This document shows, in pieces, positions 63,135-64,000 of a stretch of DNA of 64,000 bases. The stretch spans positions 4,820,084 to 4,884,083 of the forward strand of contig NZ_RCCC01000001.1 of the NCBI RefSeq assembly GCF_003663825.1, written 5' to 3'. The first letter of the stretch is position 1; each line of letters opens with the position of its first letter. Position numbers and translations under genes: made by a program. The notes under the pieces are model-generated. The model was not told the origin of the DNA, did not search any database, and saw only the letters and a list, made by a program, of their open reading frames with translations. The stretch is from Acidovorax sp. 106 (lineage in GTDB: Bacteria; Pseudomonadota; Gammaproteobacteria; Burkholderiales; Burkholderiaceae_C).

Positions 63135-64000
63135 CTATGCGCCAAGGGCCATTTGCTTGTCCAGCCAGGCCAATAGTGGCTGGGGGCGCCCGAACAGATA
63201 CCCCTGCAGGCACTCGCAATGGCTTTGGATGAGGAAGTCTGCCTGCGCCTGCGTCTCGACCCCTTCGGCTACCACCCGCAGCTTCAGGTGGCCAGCGACC
63301 GCCAGGATAGATTGCACGATGGCCGTATCGTTGGGTCCCCCGGGGTATCCTGGACAAAGCTCTTGTCAATCTTGAGCTCGTACAGCGGCAGCCGCTTGAG
63401 GTAGGCCAGGCTGGAATAGCCGGTGCCAAAGTCATCGATGGAAAACCGCACGCCCAGCTGCACCAGCTCCGTCATGCGGGCGATGGTGTCGTCCAGGTTC
63501 TCAATCAGCAGGCTTTCGGTCACCTCCAGGATCAGCAACTCGGGCTTGGCGCCGGTGGCGGCCAGCACATTGCGGATACGCTCCACAAGTCTTCTTGCCG
63601 AAACTGCCGCTCGCTCACATTGACAGAGATTGACAGCGCCTGCCCTTGGGCCTGCAGCTTGGCCAGGGCATCACAGGCCTGGCCAATCATCCAGTCGCCC
63701 ATGCGCAGGATGAGCCCTGATGCCTCTGCCAGGGGAATGAAGCGGCTGGGCGGCACGTTACCGCGCGCTCGGGGTGGGTTCCAGCGCATCAGCAGCTCGC
63801 CGCCCACCACGGCGCCCTGGGCATTGACCTGGGGTTGCACATACACCGCCAATTGCCCTTCGGCTGCGGCTTTCTTCAGGTCTTGTTCCAGCGCCAGGCG
63901 CTCTTGCACATCGGCCTGCATCGCGGCTTCATAAAAACGGATGCGATTGCGCCCCATGTCTTTGGCGCGTACATGGCGGTGTCTGCTTCGCGCAGCAGGT
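63135..64000 (-). pseudogene. GGDEF-EAL domain protein, C-terminal part, three frameshifts; runs off the right edge
   Basis: The window holds the end of a GGDEF domain (READTAMY...MGRNRIRFYEA) and a full EAL phosphodiesterase domain. EAL elements visible are VGGELLMRW (ExL motif), LSISVNVSERQFRQED, RFSIDDFGTGYSSL, ELKIDKSFVQ and VVAEGVETQAQADFL. Three single-base deletions break it: a C after ATGTAC near 63972, a T in GACTTT near 63585, and a C in GACCCC near 63335. Restored, the protein ends AWLDKQMALGA at 63135. It would degrade c-di-GMP, opposing the cyclase at 35.4 kb, if intact. It converges on dusA. Confidence 0.8.

Overview
The window is GC-rich DNA from a betaproteobacterium, most likely family Comamonadaceae (Acidovorax, Rhodoferax or Simplicispira type). 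The evidence is the gene set and order (lgt next to ilvD, the small Trp-rich protein, tig-clpP-clpX-lon, paired class I and class II fumarases, DUF6806, DUF2788, Bug/TctC proteins) and three dispersed intergenic repeat families that I associate with this family. Genus assignment is inference. No CRISPR array, rRNA or prophage is visible. Nearly everything up to about 57.7 kb is intact, densely packed chromosomal coding sequence.

Layout. 0-8 kb: the first codons of lgt, an iron-starvation unit (FecI-like sigma factor, FecR-like anti-sigma factor, TonB-dependent receptor, bacterioferritin), then ilvD, a small Trp-rich membrane protein and a short cytochrome c. 8-16 kb: a membrane/coiled-coil protein with an 11-base homopolymer upstream, acs, a YqhA-type membrane protein, divergent fumC and class I fumarase, and murI. 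16-24 kb: a YgjP-like metallopeptidase, DUF6806, four tRNAs (Leu-Gly-Cys-Gly), lon, clpX, clpP, tig and tRNA-Leu(TAG). 24-29 kb: an RND efflux pump with its adaptor. 29-35 kb: the hopanoid/squalene genes hpnC and hpnDE, separated by sdaA and an amino-acid-binding protein. 35-43 kb: a five-PAS diguanylate cyclase, a Bug protein, and a TctD/TctE two-component system with a TctC-like protein but no TctA/TctB. 43-52 kb: CorC-type transporter, DUF2788, DUF2189, HAD phosphatase, hemH, a Lon-like protease, a glutathione transferase and a DUF1232 protein.

52-58.8 kb holds the most coherent accessory system: a minus-strand operon of aldehyde dehydrogenase, coniferyl-alcohol-dehydrogenase-like SDR, HSL-type esterase and SphA-like outer-membrane protein. 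It has a near-consensus sigma-54 promoter, an XylR/DmpR-type activator site, and a divergent XylR-family activator gene. This looks like an inducible esterase/alcohol/aldehyde oxidation pathway for an aromatic (phenylpropanoid-like) substrate.

From about 57.7 kb to the right edge, every coding region carries single-base insertions or deletions, mostly in short homopolymers: the activator, an AT-rich pair of unknown membrane-protein genes, an IS1595-type insertion sequence, an acyltransferase, dusA and a GGDEF-EAL gene. The restored frames give convincing proteins. So this end is either genuinely decaying or, more likely given the uniform pattern, contains consensus sequencing errors.
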